The translations under genes and the position numbers were made by a program. Under the pieces are notes generated by a model that was given only the letters and a program-made list of their open reading frames with translations, made no database searches and had not been told where the DNA came from. From Paraglaciecola sp. L3A3 (lineage in GTDB: Bacteria > Pseudomonadota > Gammaproteobacteria > Enterobacterales > Alteromonadaceae): a stretch of DNA of 64,000 nt. The stretch covers positions 62,001-126,000 of the forward strand of contig NZ_CP047023.1 in the NCBI RefSeq assembly GCF_009796765.1, read 5' to 3'. Within the stretch, counting starts at the first letter, position 1, and each line of letters opens with the position of its first letter. Shown here piece by piece: positions 9,387 to 18,017 of the stretch.

Positions 9387-9406
9387 TTTGTTCTTATAAG
9401 AACAAA
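9387..9406. promoter_or_regulatory. 20-bp perfect palindrome between two minus-strand operons
   Basis: TTTGTTCTTATAAGAACAAA is a perfect palindrome lying just after the stop of the propeller dehydrogenase gene and about 150 bp upstream of the DUF1080 fusion gene. A TTTGGTCTGAT half-operator sits a few bases to its left (9373-9383). No T run follows on either strand, so a protein-binding site is likelier than a terminator. Confidence 0.45.
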
Positions 9407-9411
9407 TAAGC

Positions 9412-10953
9412 CTAATATTTACGTTTAACTAGGTTATACCAAAAGAGATCACCCATCAAAGGACGGTTTTTTCTGTCTTTGGCATGATTGATTTCTACAG
9501 TATATAAACGGTTTTCGGTTAATTCGTTAAAGGTCACTGTTAATATAGTATTGGTTTTATCTAGAGATTTAGTCACAACAGGTACTGTGGTTAAATCCAC
9601 TTTTTCTGAACCATATTGGCTATGGTAGTGATAGGTATGGCGCGACACTAATATCTCGGGTAATAACTCTGGCATAGGTTGACTAAACTCAATAGCTAGA
9701 CCATTTTTTACTTGGCTGACTTTTTTAATGTATAAGAAGGGTTTTTTATTCCAACTGATTTTTTTGATACCTATATCGCCCGCCCAGCGATAATACATTT
9801 TACCTACCCATAACGAACCATCGTCAGTAAATGTAAAACGATTATTACCTATGCCTAACTCATCGCCATTAATGAAAGGTAAAACGGTTCCTTGCATGGT
9901 GCCTTTTACTTCATCAGGGATAAATCGAATTAAGTTGTTTTGATTCATGTCGCCAATAATCAGCTCGCCTTCTGGTAGTCCAAACTTTTCAGGATCAATT
10001 GTATTAATGGGTTGTGTGGGTGAGTTCGCCAATTCACCTTGGGGGAATAAGGCGACTGCTGGTTTACGCATTGCCTCTAAATCTGAAGGGACAATCTCTA
10101 TGGCTTTTTTACTCCAACCTTTTTTCCATAATAATGAAGCGGGGTGACCTAAAAAATCACCTTCTTCAACAAGGTGAAGTGGACTTGTACCTATCCAGTC
10201 ACCTTGATTATCAGTGACCCATAAGCGGTCTTGTTTGTCGATATGGATACCATTAGGTGAACGTAAACCTGATGCATAAGGAATAGTTTCACCTTCTGGA
10301 GTGATCTTCAATATCCAGCCACGGTAAGGAGCACAAGAAAACATACGACCCGCTGATTGACCGGTTTTTTTGAAAGCTTCTTTATCATGCCACTTCTTCA
10401 TTTCTTCTTGAGGGGGACATAACTGATTATATGGGCCGCGAATTTCTTGGAATATGCCTGCGTGATTCGATGCAACATTTAACGATATAAACATATTGCC
10501 CTTTGAATCCATAGCTGGACCAAAAGCAAACTCGTGGTAGTTACCTGTAATGCCAAAGTCTTCAGATAAGGTTTGGTATAGATCTGCTTGTCCGTCGCTA
10601 TCTTCATCAACCAATCTGGTTAACTCGGCCATTTGGGCTACCACTAATGCGCCTGTTTTATCTTCTTTAATGCCTAAAGGTTCGTGTAAACCCGTTGCGT
10701 ATTTGCTCCAGTCCAAAGTCTTTGGATCGAGAATAAGCAAGTTTCCATCATGAAAACTGGCGGCTATGGTGCCGTTTTTTAAAGCTTCTAAACCACTGAT
10801 TTGTGGGTCTACACCTTTTGGAATAGCAATATCTTCAATGGTATAGTAATTCAGCCATGGGTTTGTTTGTTCTTCAGCTAAGCTGGTGCTTGTGTTGACA
10901 GCAGCTGTGACAGCAAACAATGCCACTAATGAAAATAGAGTAGGGCGGATCAT
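9412..10953 (-). CDS. Secreted beta-propeller sugar dehydrogenase-like protein (PVC type)
   Basis: A 513-residue protein with a signal peptide (about 1-26, ending near SLAEE). The body is a propeller resembling soluble quinoprotein / PVC-type sugar dehydrogenases: GLHEPLGIKEDKTGALVVAQ near 89, LVDEDSDGQADLYQTL near 112 (calcium-type Asp loop), SGLRSPNGIHIDKQDRLWV near 230, and LGHPASLLW near 268. A beta-sandwich tail follows from about 410. No CxxCH is seen, so electrons would go to a separate carrier. The upstream gene encodes a small cytochrome c and overlaps this start by 4 bp, so the two are probably a redox pair in the periplasm. The substrate is unknown; sugar or keto-sugar is inferred from the neighbours. 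Confidence 0.75.
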   Translation of the reverse strand: MIRPTLFSLVALFAVTAAVNTSTSLAEEQTNPWLNYYTIEDIAIPKGVDPQISGLEALKNGTIAASFHDGNLLILDPKTLDWSKYATGLHEPLGIKEDKTGALVVAQMAELTRLVDEDSDGQADLYQTLSEDFGITGNYHEFAFGPAMDSKGNMFISLNVASNHAGIFQEIRGPYNQLCPPQEEMKKWHDKEAFKKTGQSAGRMFSCAPYRGWILKITPEGETIPYASGLRSPNGIHIDKQDRLWVTDNQGDWIGTSPLHLVEEGDFLGHPASLLWKKGWSKKAIEIVPSDLEAMRKPAVALFPQGELANSPTQPINTIDPEKFGLPEGELIIGDMNQNNLIRFIPDEVKGTMQGTVLPFINGDELGIGNNRFTFTDDGSLWVGKMYYRWAGDIGIKKISWNKKPFLYIKKVSQVKNGLAIEFSQPMPELLPEILVSRHTYHYHSQYGSEKVDLTTVPVVTKSLDKTNTILTVTFNELTENRLYTVEINHAKDRKNRPLMGDLFWYNLVKRKY

Positions 10954-11831
10954 GGGAAAGTTACCTCAATTGTAAAGTTTTTTGCTTGGGCTGGGGTGAG
11001 GGTTAGTCGATTGTTCTCTAACTGACCTTGGTCTGCGGTGATCTGCGCTGAACCTTGATGAGCAAGATCGAGGGTGAGTCCTTGCTTTAAGCCTTTGATT
11101 GTATAGCGGCGTTTGAAGCTTTTTGGCTTATTACCCCGTTCAATTTGCTCACTAATACTGGCGCCACCTATTGAATATAAAAAATTGGGTAAGCCGTTAA
11201 CTAGTCGGTATCCTGCAAAATTGAAATTATTGTCATTGGCTATTGACCAAAACGTATCGGCCGTTTCACTATAAAACACAAATGGACGTACTTGCTCTAT
11301 CCTGTTTTCACCACTAAATATGTTTTGTCTGCCAGCTACCGCATAGCGAGTAGTTAATTTTGTTGTGTCCCAAACAATACCTAGCTCCTCGTTTAATGCC
11401 ACAAAAATAGAGGCTGGGCTAGTGAATGGCATAAAAGCACGTTTCACAAAAGGATAGGTTTTTTGTGGTGCTTTAAATGAAAATTTAGGTTTAGGCTTTC
11501 GCTCATTCAAGAACTTGGTTGAAAGTAAAATATAGTCATGAATGGCTGCCAGTTTGTCATTTCCTACATGAGCCATGGCAGGCATTTGAATGGTTTTAGG
11601 GTTTACCTTACCGGGATTATTTGCCCAATCTAAAAAGGCTTGTCGTTTTTCTTTCGGGTATTTAGTGCGAATTTCTACTAATGAAGGACCCACACTAAAT
11701 CGATCTGCGCTGTGACAAGCTTTACAATTTTGATTATAAGCTTGGCTACCTATTTGTTGTTCGTCCGCTATTGCTGGCGCATGTAAGGAAAATATCAATA
11801 CAACTGCAGTAATAAAATTAAAATTTTTCAA
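10950..11831 (-). CDS. Secreted c-type cytochrome with C-terminal beta domain
   Basis: A 293-residue protein with a signal peptide (residues 1-22, cleavage after APAIA). A class I cytochrome c domain follows with CKACH at 36-40 and a Met in IQMPAMAH near 83 as likely axial ligand. The remaining ~190 residues show no familiar motif and look beta-rich. The gene overlaps the start of the propeller dehydrogenase by 4 bp, and is the likely electron acceptor for it. It is the first gene of its operon and has a promoter and operator matching those of the DUF1080-uxuA operon. Confidence 0.8.
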   Translation of the reverse strand: MKNFNFITAVVLIFSLHAPAIADEQQIGSQAYNQNCKACHSADRFSVGPSLVEIRTKYPKEKRQAFLDWANNPGKVNPKTIQMPAMAHVGNDKLAAIHDYILLSTKFLNERKPKPKFSFKAPQKTYPFVKRAFMPFTSPASIFVALNEELGIVWDTTKLTTRYAVAGRQNIFSGENRIEQVRPFVFYSETADTFWSIANDNNFNFAGYRLVNGLPNFLYSIGGASISEQIERGNKPKSFKRRYTIKGLKQGLTLDLAHQGSAQITADQGQLENNRLTLTPAQAKNFTIEVTFP

Positions 11832-11868
11832 GGTAATGCCTCTTGATACTATTTTTCATAGTGGTATT

Positions 11869-11916
11869 TTGGTCAGTCCAAAAAATTCAGTATAGGATAG
11901 TAGGATTGTTTTTCAA
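11869..11916 (-). promoter_or_regulatory. Promoter plus GntR-like operator of the cytochrome-dehydrogenase operon
   Basis: On the minus strand: -35 TTGAAA (11916-11911), 16-bp spacer, -10 TATACT (11894-11889), 7 bp, then TTGGACTGACCAA (11881-11869), 38 bp before the ATG. Both hexamers, the spacer length and the operator distance match the promoter at 9259-9306 exactly; the operator core is the same 13 bp in the opposite orientation. Joint control by one regulator is inferred. Confidence 0.7.
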
Positions 11917-11944
11917 GCATAAAACATGGTTTTTATATGGGAAA

Positions 11945-11993
11945 TTTAACTTTATATGTTATTGTCGTTAACATATTGGTGATTTGGTCTGAT
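11945..11993 (+). promoter_or_regulatory. Candidate promoter and half-operator of the first sulfatase
   Basis: A weaker promoter candidate: TTTAAC (11945-11950), 18 bp, TAACAT (11969-11974), then after 8 bp TTTGGTCTGAT (11983-11993), 29 bp before the sulfatase ATG. The same 11-mer occurs at 9373-9383. The right half of the palindrome is degenerate, so regulator binding is only suggested. Confidence 0.4.
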
Positions 11994-12022
11994 GGCTTGG
12001 CTTATTGGTATTAGGTGAATAA

Positions 12023-13477
12023 ATGAAAGAATTACTTCAATTGTGTTTGTTAACTTGGCTCTGTAGTGCCTGTACAACAATAACTGCTGTGGAAAATAAA
12101 CAGAAAAAAATAGTACAGCAAAAAAATATTCTATTTTTATTTATTGATGATCTGCGACCGGAACTTAAGTCATTTGGCGCGCATCATATTGTTTCTCCCA
12201 ATATTGATGCCCTAGCAGAAAACAGTCGAATATTTTTAAATCAATATGTCAATGCACCAAGTTGCGGACCTTCTCGATATTCTTTATTAACCGGTCGCTA
12301 TGGGCCGAGTGACAATAGCGCTTTACAAGTAAGAGGTAAAGCCATCCGGGAAGGTGCGAAAGATATTCCACCCAGTATGCCTGAATGGTTTAAACAGAAC
12401 GGTTATACAACAGTGTCTGTGGGCAAGGTTTCCCATTTACCCGGTGGACGTGGCGGTAAAGGCTGGGTAGATGATACTCAATTGGAAATGCCCAATGCTT
12501 GGACACGGCATCTAATGCCCGTGGGTGCATGGAAAACGCCTTCAGGCATGATGCATGGCTTAGCCCATGGTGAAGTACGTAAAAATGCTAAAAATATGGA
12601 CTTGTTACAATCGGTAGAGGGCAGCGATAACATTTATCCAGACGGGTTGATTACTGAAGAGGCACTCAAACAATTGAAGGTGCTGAGCCAAGATAAAGAA
12701 AAACCATTCTTTTTAGCTGTGGGTATTATCAAACCTCACTTGCCTTTTGGTGCACCGAAAAAATATTTGGATTTGTATGACGGTGTAGAGTTCCCAGAAA
12801 ACCCTTACCCGAATAAACCCCAAGGATTATCTACTTGGCATAAGTCGGGTGAATTTATGAAGTATAATCGCTGGGGTAAAAACCCTATTACTGATAAGGG
12901 TTTCGCTGAAAAAGTACGTCGCCATTATGCCGCTAGTGTCAGTTATGCAGATGCACAGGTGGGCAAAATACTTAAACAGCTGAAAGATTCTGGCGCAGAT
13001 AAAAATACTATAGTGGTGCTGTGGGGAGATCATGGTTGGAATTTAGGTGAACATGCCATTTGGGGTAAGCATAATTTATTCGAAGAAGGTTTACGCTCGC
13101 CATTATTGATTTCATATCCAGGTATGCCTAAGCGTGGTGAAAGCACTACAGCTGTTGTCGAAGCGGCAGGGGTTTTTCCTACAGTCACTCGTTTAGCAGG
13201 ATTACCTGATCCAGAGAATATTCACGGCAGGCCTATGCTGGCGCAATTAGACGATCCAGAAGCCGGTGGTCATTACGCTTATTCTTACCGTGGTAAAAAC
13301 CATACATTACGCATGCAAGGCTATCGACTGACCTTATTTAACGGTAAAGACGTGGCTTTGTATGATCACAACAGCCAAGCAAAAGAAACCCATAATGTGG
13401 CGGCGCAGCATCCTGAAATAGTCAATCAGATGTTACCCATATTAAAAGCGCGTATGACTAAAAATGACAAATTTTAG
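12023..13477 (+). CDS. Exported sulfatase, iduronate-2-sulfatase-like
   Basis: A 484-residue type I sulfatase. The N-terminal hydrophobic segment ends in LCSAC, a possible lipobox (Cys 17). Metal-binding Asp-Asp is at 42-43 (FIDDLRP), and the formylglycine site is CGPSR at 81-85, matching CxPSR, so activity needs a formylglycine-generating enzyme, which is not in the window. [11 protein letters not shown] (about 238) and [11 protein letters not shown] (about 333) are the usual active-site and C-terminal metal motifs of the iduronate-2-sulfatase-like group. It removes sulfate esters from a sugar; the true substrate cannot be told. It is divergent from the cytochrome operon and starts a plus-strand run of four genes. 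Confidence 0.88.
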   Translation: MKELLQLCLLTWLCSACTTITAVENKQKKIVQQKNILFLFIDDLRPELKSFGAHHIVSPNIDALAENSRIFLNQYVNAPSCGPSRYSLLTGRYGPSDNSALQVRGKAIREGAKDIPPSMPEWFKQNGYTTVSVGKVSHLPGGRGGKGWVDDTQLEMPNAWTRHLMPVGAWKTPSGMMHGLAHGEVRKNAKNMDLLQSVEGSDNIYPDGLITEEALKQLKVLSQDKEKPFFLAVGIIKPHLPFGAPKKYLDLYDGVEFPENPYPNKPQGLSTWHKSGEFMKYNRWGKNPITDKGFAEKVRRHYAASVSYADAQVGKILKQLKDSGADKNTIVVLWGDHGWNLGEHAIWGKHNLFEEGLRSPLLISYPGMPKRGESTTAVVEAAGVFPTVTRLAGLPDPENIHGRPMLAQLDDPEAGGHYAYSYRGKNHTLRMQGYRLTLFNGKDVALYDHNSQAKETHNVAAQHPEIVNQMLPILKARMTKNDKF

Positions 13478-13534
13478 TGCATAGTTATACGCCACAAACA
13501 CAACAAATTCGATTCAGATTCAAAGGAACTCCTC

Positions 13535-14488
13535 ATGAACTTTAGCAAAAAACAGTGCGGTCAATTATTATTAAGCACAGCTGTGTCAGTCATTTTATCT
13601 TGTAGTGTTTGGGCAGCAAAACCTGAACCCACGCCCACTTGGACCGATCCTATATTGGCAGCCAAAGAGCACGATAGTTTTAAATATATGGGAGAGTACA
13701 CAAAAGCAAATCAAGCTTTGCAAGTGAATCCTGATGGTAATCAATTCTATGTTGCTATTTATCAAGGTGGCTTACCAGGTGCGGGTTGGGATAATAAATC
13801 GGCTGAGTATAAGCGCTTATCTAAACAACAACTTAAGCAGTTATTAATTGGCTTTGATAAAGTGGATAGAGGTGTTCTATCGGCTAGTTACCCAGCACCA
13901 GAAGATGCACAAATTATTTTTGATGGCAAAAAATCGCCAATATTGAACGGCAAAGTAGTGGATGAATTATTGTTAGCCGGGGCTTTGATAAATGACGATT
14001 TCACCGATTTTCATTTACATGCAGAGTTTCGCACTCCTTATAAACCTGCAAGGCCTGTCGGTAATGCTGACCGAGGCAATAGTGGTTTCTATTTATTGAA
14101 ACGTTATGAAGTACAAATTATGGATTGTTTTGCCTTACCTTACAGTGAGTCTGTATGGAAAAAGCAAAATTTCACCATGGCATCTCCGGCCAGTTGTAAT
14201 GGGGCTATTTATAAGGTGAATGCTCCTTTAATCAATATGAGTTTACCTCCGCTTACTTGGCAAAGTTATGACATACATTTTACTGCCGCACGCTTTGCAG
14301 ATGATAAAAAAATAGCCAATGCGCGTATTAGTGTGATCCACAACGGGCTAAAAATTCATGATGATGTAGAGATACAAAAAGGCACTGGTAGCCAAAGTAA
14401 AAAAGAAGAGTTATCCAAAGGGCCTATCTATATGCAAAACCATCATAACCCAGTGCAATATCGCAATATTTGGCTTGTTAAACATTAG
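13535..14488 (+). CDS. Secreted DUF1080 (3-keto-disaccharide hydrolase-like) protein
   Basis: A 317-residue protein with a signal peptide (about 1-29, cleavage near VWAAK). The first ~110 residues are unassigned. A DUF1080 concanavalin-like domain follows: IIFDGKKSPI near 127, DFTDFHLHAEFRTPYKP near 154, GNSGFYLLKRYEVQIMD near 181 and PIYMQNHHNPVQYRNIWL at the C-terminus; GNSG(F/V)Y and QxH are typical of the family. DUF1080 enzymes act on 3-keto-glycosides by elimination or hydrolysis. It lies between two sulfatases, 57 bp after the first and 92 bp before the second. A good Shine-Dalgarno (AAGGA) precedes the ATG. Confidence 0.85.
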   Translation: MNFSKKQCGQLLLSTAVSVILSCSVWAAKPEPTPTWTDPILAAKEHDSFKYMGEYTKANQALQVNPDGNQFYVAIYQGGLPGAGWDNKSAEYKRLSKQQLKQLLIGFDKVDRGVLSASYPAPEDAQIIFDGKKSPILNGKVVDELLLAGALINDDFTDFHLHAEFRTPYKPARPVGNADRGNSGFYLLKRYEVQIMDCFALPYSESVWKKQNFTMASPASCNGAIYKVNAPLINMSLPPLTWQSYDIHFTAARFADDKKIANARISVIHNGLKIHDDVEIQKGTGSQSKKEELSKGPIYMQNHHNPVQYRNIWLVKH

Positions 14489-14525
14489 GTCATGAAATGA
14501 ATATCAATAGGCAAGTGGGGCAAAT

Positions 14526-14556
14526 TTGGTACCAATCCACTCCTGCTGGCCAGCAG
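14526..14556. promoter_or_regulatory. Two short palindromes upstream of the second sulfatase
   Basis: TTGGTACCAA (14526-14535) and the perfect 14-bp palindrome CTGCTGGCCAGCAG (14543-14556) sit 24-55 bp before the sulfatase ATG. The first resembles UxuR/ExuR-type boxes; the second may be a stem in the mRNA or an operator. Function is not established. Confidence 0.35.
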
Positions 14557-14580
14557 AATCAATAAAGGTCTAAAACAAGT

Positions 14581-16116
14581 ATGCAAATTTCTATAGGTAA
14601 TAAGTGGTTTTTTAAAATATGCGCCCTTAGCAGCTTGGTTTTGCTAAATAGTTTAATGCCTACTTTCGCAGGCTCCAGTCATCAAGGGCAAAAGCCTAAT
14701 GTTTTGTTTATTTCTATTGATGATTTGCGAGCCAATTTAGGGGCTTACGGTGACAAACATATCATCACGCCAAATTTAGATAAACTGGCCCAGCAAGGTC
14801 GATTGTTTAACCGCCATTATGTACAAGTGCCCACATGTGGGCCTTCAAGAGCAAGCTTGTTAACGGGCATGAATACTAAGTCTCGAGCTAGTATTAATCA
14901 CGGTGTTTTGGGTAAAGCCTTGTACGGAACTGCTGAACCAAACAGTCCAGAGTCATTTATTCATCATTTTAAACAAAATGGTTATTACACAGTAGGAATG
15001 GGCAAGATCACCCATCAGGCTGGTGGATATTACAGTCCTAAAGACAAAAACGGCAAAAGTCTCAAAGCCGAACTAGAGTTGCCCCATAGTTGGAGTAATT
15101 ATGTAAAGGTTAAATGGCCCTGGAAGGGAAGCGTACTGCATACCTACGCTGAAGGTATATCCCGAGATGTAAAAACGACTCCTCCTTTTGAAATGTTAGA
15201 TTTACAAGACACGGATTACCCAGATGGTTTATTGGCAGAACAAGCTGTAGCAGAGTTAGCAAAACGGGCTAAAAGTAAGCAGCCATTTTTTATGGCGGTA
15301 GGTTTCTTTAAACCACACTTGCCCTTTAATGCCCCTAAAAAATACTGGGATTTGTATCAGCGCGAATACATCCCCTTGTCTCCAAATCCTCATGCTCCTA
15401 AAGGTGTCGATAAACGGTTTTTACATGATAGCGGTGAATTCTTTAGTAAGTACTACTCGCCAGCTGAAGAAAGAGCAAAAGCCCAAGAAAATAAAAAGAT
15501 GAGCGACAAATACGCTAGACAAGTACTTCATGCTAACTATGCGTCGGTGAGTTATGTAGATGCTCAAGTAGGTAAAGTGCTTAATAAACTCAAACAAACG
15601 GGCTTAGACAAAAATACCATAGTGGTGGTCTGGGGCGATCATGGCTGGCATTTGGGTGACCACACTATTTGGGGTAAACATAGTTCATTTGATAGAGCGT
15701 TAAATAGTGCCTTTTTGGTGAAAACACCTGACATGAAATATGCAGGAGTAACAACAGATGGACTCGTCGCTTCTATCGATATTTACCCTACTTTATGTGA
15801 TTTAGCAGGGTTAGAAAAACCACAAGGTATAGAAGGACAGAGCTTTGTTCAGTTGTTAACCGATCCTCAAGCACAAGGCAAAGATGCGGTGATGAGTTAC
15901 TGGCGTGACATCTTAAGTTTACGTACAGACAAATACCGGCTGGCGGTTTTCGACGATGGTCATTCACAGCACAAAATGTTGTTTGACCATGATGAAGATC
16001 CAAACGAAACAACCAATGTCGCAGCGCAAAATCCTAAAGTGGTGGCCAAATTGCTGGCAAAAATTAAGCAGCTAAACAATGGCTTTTTGCCTGCGTTAGA
16101 TTTAACCAAAGAGTAA
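14581..16116 (+). CDS. Exported sulfatase, iduronate-2-sulfatase-like
   Basis: A 511-residue type I sulfatase with an N-terminal signal segment (about 1-31, ending at TFAGS). Asp-Asp lies at 47-48 (SIDDLRA), the formylglycine site CGPSR at 86-90, [11 protein letters not shown] near 242, and [11 protein letters not shown] near 347. It is a paralogue of the sulfatase at 12023, not a recent duplicate. The loop between the two main motif groups is longer by about 20 residues ([15 protein letters not shown] region), so the substrate or linkage may differ. The next sulfatase starts 8 bp after its stop, so the two are co-transcribed. Confidence 0.88.
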   Translation: MQISIGNKWFFKICALSSLVLLNSLMPTFAGSSHQGQKPNVLFISIDDLRANLGAYGDKHIITPNLDKLAQQGRLFNRHYVQVPTCGPSRASLLTGMNTKSRASINHGVLGKALYGTAEPNSPESFIHHFKQNGYYTVGMGKITHQAGGYYSPKDKNGKSLKAELELPHSWSNYVKVKWPWKGSVLHTYAEGISRDVKTTPPFEMLDLQDTDYPDGLLAEQAVAELAKRAKSKQPFFMAVGFFKPHLPFNAPKKYWDLYQREYIPLSPNPHAPKGVDKRFLHDSGEFFSKYYSPAEERAKAQENKKMSDKYARQVLHANYASVSYVDAQVGKVLNKLKQTGLDKNTIVVVWGDHGWHLGDHTIWGKHSSFDRALNSAFLVKTPDMKYAGVTTDGLVASIDIYPTLCDLAGLEKPQGIEGQSFVQLLTDPQAQGKDAVMSYWRDILSLRTDKYRLAVFDDGHSQHKMLFDHDEDPNETTNVAAQNPKVVAKLLAKIKQLNNGFLPALDLTKE

Positions 16117-16123
16117 AGTTCAT

Positions 16124-17620
16124 ATGTTAAAAAAACTGAGTTTAAGTTTTTGTGCCTTGCTACTGTTGTTTAATAAGGTTCACGCAGCCAAGCCTGTTAA
16201 TATTTTATTTGCGGTGGCCGACGATATGTCTCACGCCAGTGCCTATGGTTATAAGTTTTTAAACACGCCTAATTTTGATTCTATTGGCGAACAAGGCATT
16301 CGCTTTAATCGTATGTACACCCCAAGTAGCAAGTGTTCTCCTTCTAGAGCGGTAATATTGACTGGGCGTAATCCATGGCAGCTAGAAGAGCTCGCTAATC
16401 ACAAACCCACTTGGCCAGAAAAATACATAAGCGTTATTGAAGTACTAGAACAAAATGGGTATTTCACCGGTTTCACAGGGAAAGGTTGGAACCCCGGTAT
16501 TCATCCCAAAAATCGTACCTTAACCGGCAGGCAATACAATCAGATAAAGATGGATAAAACCCCTACTAGCAAAATGTTCACCTCTGATTACACGGCAAAC
16601 TTCAAAAAGTTTATGCAAGACAAACCTAAAAATCAGCCCTTTTTCTTTTGGTATGGGGCTAAAGAGCCACACCGAGGTTACGAATACAAATCTGGTGTTA
16701 GGTTAGGTAAAAAACTGGAAAACCTCGATTTTACTCCGTCATTCTGGGGCGGCTCAGAAGCCTCTAAACACGATGTTTTAGACTACGCCATTGAAGTGGA
16801 ATATTTCGATAACCACCTAGGCAAAATACTCGACCATATAAAGTCCATAGGCGAGTTAGATAACACAATCGTGATTGTGACATCAGACAATGCTATGCCT
16901 TTTCCGCGGTACAAAGGTCACCCCCATGAGTTTGCTACCCGAGTGCCCTTTGTTGTGGCTTGGCCTGGCAAAATTGTCAATCCGGGGCGGGAAGAAAACC
17001 ACTTTGCTAGTTTTATCGACCTTGCTCCTACCTTTCTCGATATTGCCAACATAGATATTAACAAAACTAAGATGTTACCCTTTGAAGGTAAAAGTTTAAC
17101 TGACATATTCGCAGCAAAAATAACTGGTCGAAACACTGTATTAACCGGCCGAGAGCGTAATGATATGGCTAGGCCTAATGGTTGGAGTTACCCCGTACGT
17201 AGTTTACATAAAGGGGAATTTGTATATATGCATAACTTTAAACCTGAGCGTTGGCCAGTGGGGACCTGGGAAGCAGGTTTGAAAGATACTGACGGCAGTC
17301 CGACAAAATCAGATTTAATGTTTAATCAAAAAGGCAGCAAAGCCTATGCACTGTCTTTTGGTAAACGCCCTCAAGAAGAGTTGTACAACATTGTCAAAGA
17401 TCCTGAATGTATAAATAACTTAGCTGAAGATCCCCAGTACGCCGCTGTTAAACAGTCCATGCAGCAGGATTTATTTAGCCAATTGAAACAACAACAAGAC
17501 CCAAGAGTTTTGGGTAATGGCGACATATTTGACCAATATCACCCTTACCGGCAAAAAGAATATGCTGAAAATGTGCAAAAAATGGCAGACATATTAAAAC
17601 GTAGAGGTTTACAAAAATGA
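16124..17620 (+). CDS. Exported sulfatase, heparan N-sulfatase-like
   Basis: A 498-residue type I sulfatase with a signal peptide (1-21, HAAKP). Metal Asp-Asp is at 33-34 (VADDMSH), the formylglycine site is CSPSR at 71-75, and EPHRGYE plus [10 protein letters not shown] (about 253-262) are motifs of the sulfamidase/N-sulfoglucosamine sulfohydrolase-like group. That group hydrolyses N- or O-linked sulfate on amino sugars, galactose or fucose, so the name does not fix the substrate. It is translated 8 bp after the preceding sulfatase. It shares its overall plan with the sulfatase at 18018 but is clearly diverged from it. Confidence 0.87.
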   Translation: MLKKLSLSFCALLLLFNKVHAAKPVNILFAVADDMSHASAYGYKFLNTPNFDSIGEQGIRFNRMYTPSSKCSPSRAVILTGRNPWQLEELANHKPTWPEKYISVIEVLEQNGYFTGFTGKGWNPGIHPKNRTLTGRQYNQIKMDKTPTSKMFTSDYTANFKKFMQDKPKNQPFFFWYGAKEPHRGYEYKSGVRLGKKLENLDFTPSFWGGSEASKHDVLDYAIEVEYFDNHLGKILDHIKSIGELDNTIVIVTSDNAMPFPRYKGHPHEFATRVPFVVAWPGKIVNPGREENHFASFIDLAPTFLDIANIDINKTKMLPFEGKSLTDIFAAKITGRNTVLTGRERNDMARPNGWSYPVRSLHKGEFVYMHNFKPERWPVGTWEAGLKDTDGSPTKSDLMFNQKGSKAYALSFGKRPQEELYNIVKDPECINNLAEDPQYAAVKQSMQQDLFSQLKQQQDPRVLGNGDIFDQYHPYRQKEYAENVQKMADILKRRGLQK

Positions 17621-17720
17621 GTGAGGCCTACTGCTTAGGTACTCGATATGCAAGATCTCTGATAAAAATATGCTATCAATTTCAACTATGATTGATGGCC
17701 AAGTTTTTAGAGGGTAGCGA

Positions 17721-17966
17721 ATGATTAGTTGCGGTAATTACGATTACATTGAAATAGTCTGTTTGTATCGTTACACAATCAAGCTATTCATGAAGTCTGG
17801 TGAAATTATTGAAGGCCAAGCGGTCGACACTCAGAGAAACGGATCTGGGCAAGAATGTATAAAAATAGTGTATAACAAAATAGATGAATTAGTGGTGTTA
17901 GATAACATAGCCAAATTGCAGGTATGTATCGAAAACCCTCATTTTAAAGAAGTTTTGTTCGACTAG
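17721..17966 (+). CDS. rof: Rof (YaeO)-like Rho-binding antiterminator
   Basis: An 81-residue cytoplasmic protein. Its pattern (ISCGNYDYIEIVCLYRYTI, a Lys-Ser-Gly-Glu turn near 26, and ELVVLDNIAKLQV near 52) matches the Rof/YaeO fold, in which a Cys-x-x-Tyr-Asp start is followed by an Sm-like barrel. Rof binds Rho and lowers termination (known from E. coli); assignment here is by pattern only. It stands 51 bp upstream of a sulfatase gene, and the pair is duplicated at 21991, which suggests a functional link such as antitermination into the sulfatase transcript (inference). Confidence 0.7.
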   Translation: MISCGNYDYIEIVCLYRYTIKLFMKSGEIIEGQAVDTQRNGSGQECIKIVYNKIDELVVLDNIAKLQVCIENPHFKEVLFD

Positions 17967-18017
17967 AGTATTGGTAATATTACAGTTAAGTATTCATTAA
18001 TAAGTTAGGGAGATGGG

